Shown here piece after piece: positions 14,570 to 16,754 of a stretch of 16,754 nucleotides of DNA. Source of the DNA: Lentisphaerota bacterium. GTDB taxonomy: Bacteria > Verrucomicrobiota > Kiritimatiellia > UBA8416 > JAFGTH01. Location: the NCBI GenBank assembly GCA_016934225.1, contig JAFGTH010000142.1:1-16754 (forward strand), in the 5' to 3' direction. Within the stretch, counting starts at the first letter, position 1. The number at the start of each line of letters is the position of its first letter. A model generated the notes under the pieces. That model had not been told where the DNA came from. It worked only from the letters and a program-made list of their open reading frames with translations, and did not search any database. The translations under genes were made by a program, and so were the position numbers.

Positions 14570-15292
14570 ATGAAACAACCGACAAACAGAACTGATCGCA
14601 TAAAATCAGCCTTCTTACCGGTAATTCTTCCGATAATTATGTATGCCGCAACTGTTTTAGCAACAATGTTGAATATTGATTCTTTCAATACTCTCATGAC
14701 AAGCGAAAAAGGCATCATAGAAAACATAACAGTGCTTTTCCTGCTCATGGCATGTTTTTATGCCGCAAGGGCAGGAATCAGAAATAAAATATCTCCTCAA
14801 TCTGGCCTGCGTATTTATATTTTTGCGCTCGCTCTGGCATGTTTAATGTTCGCCGGTGAAGAACTCAGCTGGGGACAGCATGCATTTGCATGGCGAACGC
14901 CCGATTATTGGACAACAATTAACAAACAAGAGGAAACGAACCTGCATAATATTAGCGGTATCCTTAACGAGACACCGCGTATGTTACTGACATTATTTGC
15001 TGTTATTGCCGGATTTGTTGCCCCTGTGATCGTCAAGCTGCGGAACATGGATCTCAAATCAGAAAGCGCATTCTGGTACTGGTACATGCCTCCGTTCGAA
15101 GGAGCTTTGACGGCGTTTTGCGCTCCAACTGTTACGTTTCACGCCAAGATTATGGAAAAACTCAATCCTGCTCTGGATCTGAATGTTACCGGCGGGGAAA
15201 CGAAGGAAGCCCTGTTAGCTCTGTTTCTATTGATATATGCCAAATCCATTGCCACACGATGGGCACAGACATCTCAATCGAACAACAAATAA
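14570..15292 (+). CDS. multi-pass membrane protein of unknown function with GEE-SWGQ / ETNLHN motifs
   Basis: Protein of 240 residues with about five hydrophobic segments (roughly 14-35, 50-68, 81-96, 137-156 and 211-227). Conserved-looking polar motifs sit beside the membrane: GIIENIT at 48-54, GEELSWGQHAF at 96-106, EETNLHN at 121-127 and GGETKEA at 208-214. I recall the GEE-SWGQ...ETNLHN combination from uncharacterised bacterial membrane proteins but know no function for them. The paired Glu, His and Gln residues inside or next to helices could bind a metal or act on a membrane substrate; that is speculation. Start ATG at 14570 has AAGG five bases upstream. It stands alone on the plus strand, ending 29 bp before the convergent helicase gene. 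No link to its neighbours is visible. Confidence 0.75.
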   Translation: MKQPTNRTDRIKSAFLPVILPIIMYAATVLATMLNIDSFNTLMTSEKGIIENITVLFLLMACFYAARAGIRNKISPQSGLRIYIFALALACLMFAGEELSWGQHAFAWRTPDYWTTINKQEETNLHNISGILNETPRMLLTLFAVIAGFVAPVIVKLRNMDLKSESAFWYWYMPPFEGALTAFCAPTVTFHAKIMEKLNPALDLNVTGGETKEALLALFLLIYAKSIATRWAQTSQSNNK

Positions 15293-15321
15293 TGACGAAC
15301 AATTTCCGTATCGCCTCGTTT

Positions 15322-16754
15322 TCAAACACGTTTTGCCGAACGTTTTTTTGAAACAGCGGCTTTTTTGTTACTTCTTGTCGAATGTTGTTTCTGTTTATGT
15401 GCGCCTTCAATCAATTCCTCAGGCGGTTGTTTGCCGCGCAGTTCGTATAAGAATCGTGAGGGCGTTACCAGAAGCCGCTGTCCGTACCGTGCGCGACTCC
15501 GCGTAAAAGTCAAAGTGAGCCGTTTTTTAGCACGCGTAATACCGACATAAGCAAGACGGCGCTCTTCTTCTATTGTTCCGTCTTGAACCGATTTTAGATG
15601 CGGTAACAGCCCCTCTTCCATGCCGACAAGATACACCTGGTCAAATTCCAGCCCTTTCGCGGAATGAAGAGTCATAAGCGTTACCTTATCAGAAGCGTCA
15701 TCGCCGTCATTTTCGCCTTCGCTCGCGCTGAGCGCCAGATCTTCCAGAAAACTCGCAAGATCGGCCTTCTTGCGTTCCCGCATGTGAATCTCAGCCATAT
15801 TCATGATTTCATTAATCGCATCCCATCTGACCGTCCGCATTCCGGAATCCGGATAACACCGTTTGATTTCTTCGTCGTATCGGACTTTAATCACAAGACG
15901 TTTCACCAGCTCGACAAGTTGTGAGCTCTCGGCAAAATTACGAAGGCTCCCAAGCAGATTTAAGAAGTTTATAGCCGCAGATACAGCCGATTTGGGCAAC
16001 TCAGGAAACTTGCCGCCACGCAAAAATATCTCCGCAAGCGGCAACTTGTGCTTTGCCGCGAGGGCCATGGCTTTTTCAATCGTTGTCAGACCAATTCCGC
16101 GCGGAGGTGTATTGATCACACGCAGCAGCGCCAATTCATCAACCGCGTTTGCGATGAGCTTCAAATACGCCATAATATCGCGGACTTCTTTCCGATCAAA
16201 GAACGACATTCCACCAACAAGATAATAAGGGACGCGTTTCTGACGCAGTTGCATCTCAAATACACGCGGCTGAATCTGTGTGCGAAAAAGGATCGCAAAA
16301 TTACTGAACGATACCCTGCCCTCTCGCATGCGCCGGAGAATATCGTCTACCACAAATGCGGATTCCCCTTGTTCATCGTCAAGCGTAAGCACCGTAATCG
16401 CGTCACCACTCCCGACGGCCGAACGTAGCGTCTTCTTATGCCTGGAAACATTATTTCGTATCACAAGATTGGCGCCTCTGAGTATTTCATCGGTTGAGCG
16501 ATAGTTTGTCTCTAATCGGACCACTGTTGTATTAGGGAAATCCTTTTCGAAATTCAGTATTTTGGATACATCCGCCCCGCGCCAGCCATAAATTGATTGG
16601 TCGTCATCCCCGACAACGCACACGTTTCTGTGTTTTTTGCCGATCAGCCGAACAATTTCACATTGTGGCCGGTTCGTGTCTTGGTATTCATCCACAAGGA
16701 GATATCTGTAACGGTCTTGGAAATACGCGAGAGTTTTCTTGTCCTTCAAAAGCT
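15322..16754 (-). CDS. uvrD: UvrD/PcrA/Rep-family DNA helicase, C-terminal part (runs off the right edge)
   Basis: Partial gene: the reading frame is open to the right edge, and the Walker A / motif I region lies outside the window. Visible superfamily 1A motifs, numbered from the TTG (Leu) codon at 16749: II VDEYQDTN 19-26, III GDDDQSIYGWRGAD 47-60, IV LETNYRST 79-86, V TLHSAKGLEFDQVYLVG 360-376 and VI EEERRLAYVGITRAKKRL 394-411. The enzyme is a 3'-5' ATP-driven DNA translocase used in repair and in clearing replication or transcription blocks. The order, spacing and motif V-VI wording fit PcrA/UvrD rather than RecB. The last about 25 residues are rich in Lys, Arg and Ser, a basic tail in the position where UvrD/PcrA carry a small RNA-polymerase-binding module, which I cannot recognise here. 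The TTG at 16749 is an internal Leu, not a start. Confidence 0.95.
   Translation of the reverse strand, partial: LLKDKKTLAYFQDRYRYLLVDEYQDTNRPQCEIVRLIGKKHRNVCVVGDDDQSIYGWRGADVSKILNFEKDFPNTTVVRLETNYRSTDEILRGANLVIRNNVSRHKKTLRSAVGSGDAITVLTLDDEQGESAFVVDDILRRMREGRVSFSNFAILFRTQIQPRVFEMQLRQKRVPYYLVGGMSFFDRKEVRDIMAYLKLIANAVDELALLRVINTPPRGIGLTTIEKAMALAAKHKLPLAEIFLRGGKFPELPKSAVSAAINFLNLLGSLRNFAESSQLVELVKRLVIKVRYDEEIKRCYPDSGMRTVRWDAINEIMNMAEIHMRERKKADLASFLEDLALSASEGENDGDDASDKVTLMTLHSAKGLEFDQVYLVGMEEGLLPHLKSVQDGTIEEERRLAYVGITRAKKRLTLTFTRSRARYGQRLLVTPSRFLYELRGKQPPEELIEGAHKQKQHSTRSNKKAAVSKKRSAKRV
15328..15349 (+). terminator. weak terminator candidate for the membrane-protein gene
   Basis: ACGTT (15328-15332) and AACGT (15339-15343) form a 5-bp stem with a 6-base loop followed by a T7 run (15343-15349), 35 bp after the stop at 15292. 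It lies inside the 3' end of the convergent helicase gene. The stem is short and AT-rich, so efficiency is doubtful. Confidence 0.3.

Overview
The window is a compact bacterial glycogen-metabolism locus with unrelated housekeeping genes on its right side. Genes are tightly packed, overlap or abut, lack introns, and often have Shine-Dalgarno-like leaders. The type of branching enzyme, the DUF3417-type glucan phosphorylase and the fused debranching enzyme suggest an anaerobic or environmental Gram-negative lineage, perhaps of the PVC group (Kiritimatiellota or Lentisphaerota). That placement is an inference with low confidence; no marker gene or rRNA is present to fix it.

Left part (1-9006, all minus strand, read right to left): a 1418-residue fusion of a GH13 alpha-amylase-like domain with a GH133 amylo-alpha-1,6-glucosidase; a 93-residue stand-alone glycogen-binding module (CBM48/AMPK-beta type); a GT35 alpha-glucan phosphorylase; a GT5 glycogen synthase; and the first 77 codons of a glycogen branching enzyme that runs off the left edge. 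The last three overlap (4 nt and 41 nt), so they are probably translated in a coupled way from one mRNA. Together they cover elongation (GlgA), branching (GlgB), phosphorolysis (GlgP) and debranching (the fusion), with the small CBM48 protein as a possible glycogen-granule factor. No ADP-glucose pyrophosphorylase (glgC) lies in the window.

A 276-bp divergent intergenic region (9007-9282) separates this operon from a plus-strand GH13_18 glycoside phosphorylase of the sucrose / glucosylglycerate phosphorylase group (9283-11178). It ends only 11 bp from the convergent 3' end of the Trk potassium-uptake pair: trkA (12651-13997) upstream of trkH (11190-12638), both minus strand.

A 572-bp non-coding stretch (13998-14569) holds the likely trkA promoter, degenerate repeat-like text, a nine-C run and a small palindrome. 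It is followed by a plus-strand five-helix membrane protein of unknown function (14570-15292) with a GEE-SWGQ and ETNLHN signature. The window closes with the C-terminal part of a UvrD/PcrA-type DNA helicase on the minus strand (15322 to beyond the right edge). I see no tRNA, rRNA, CRISPR array, insertion sequence or prophage gene.
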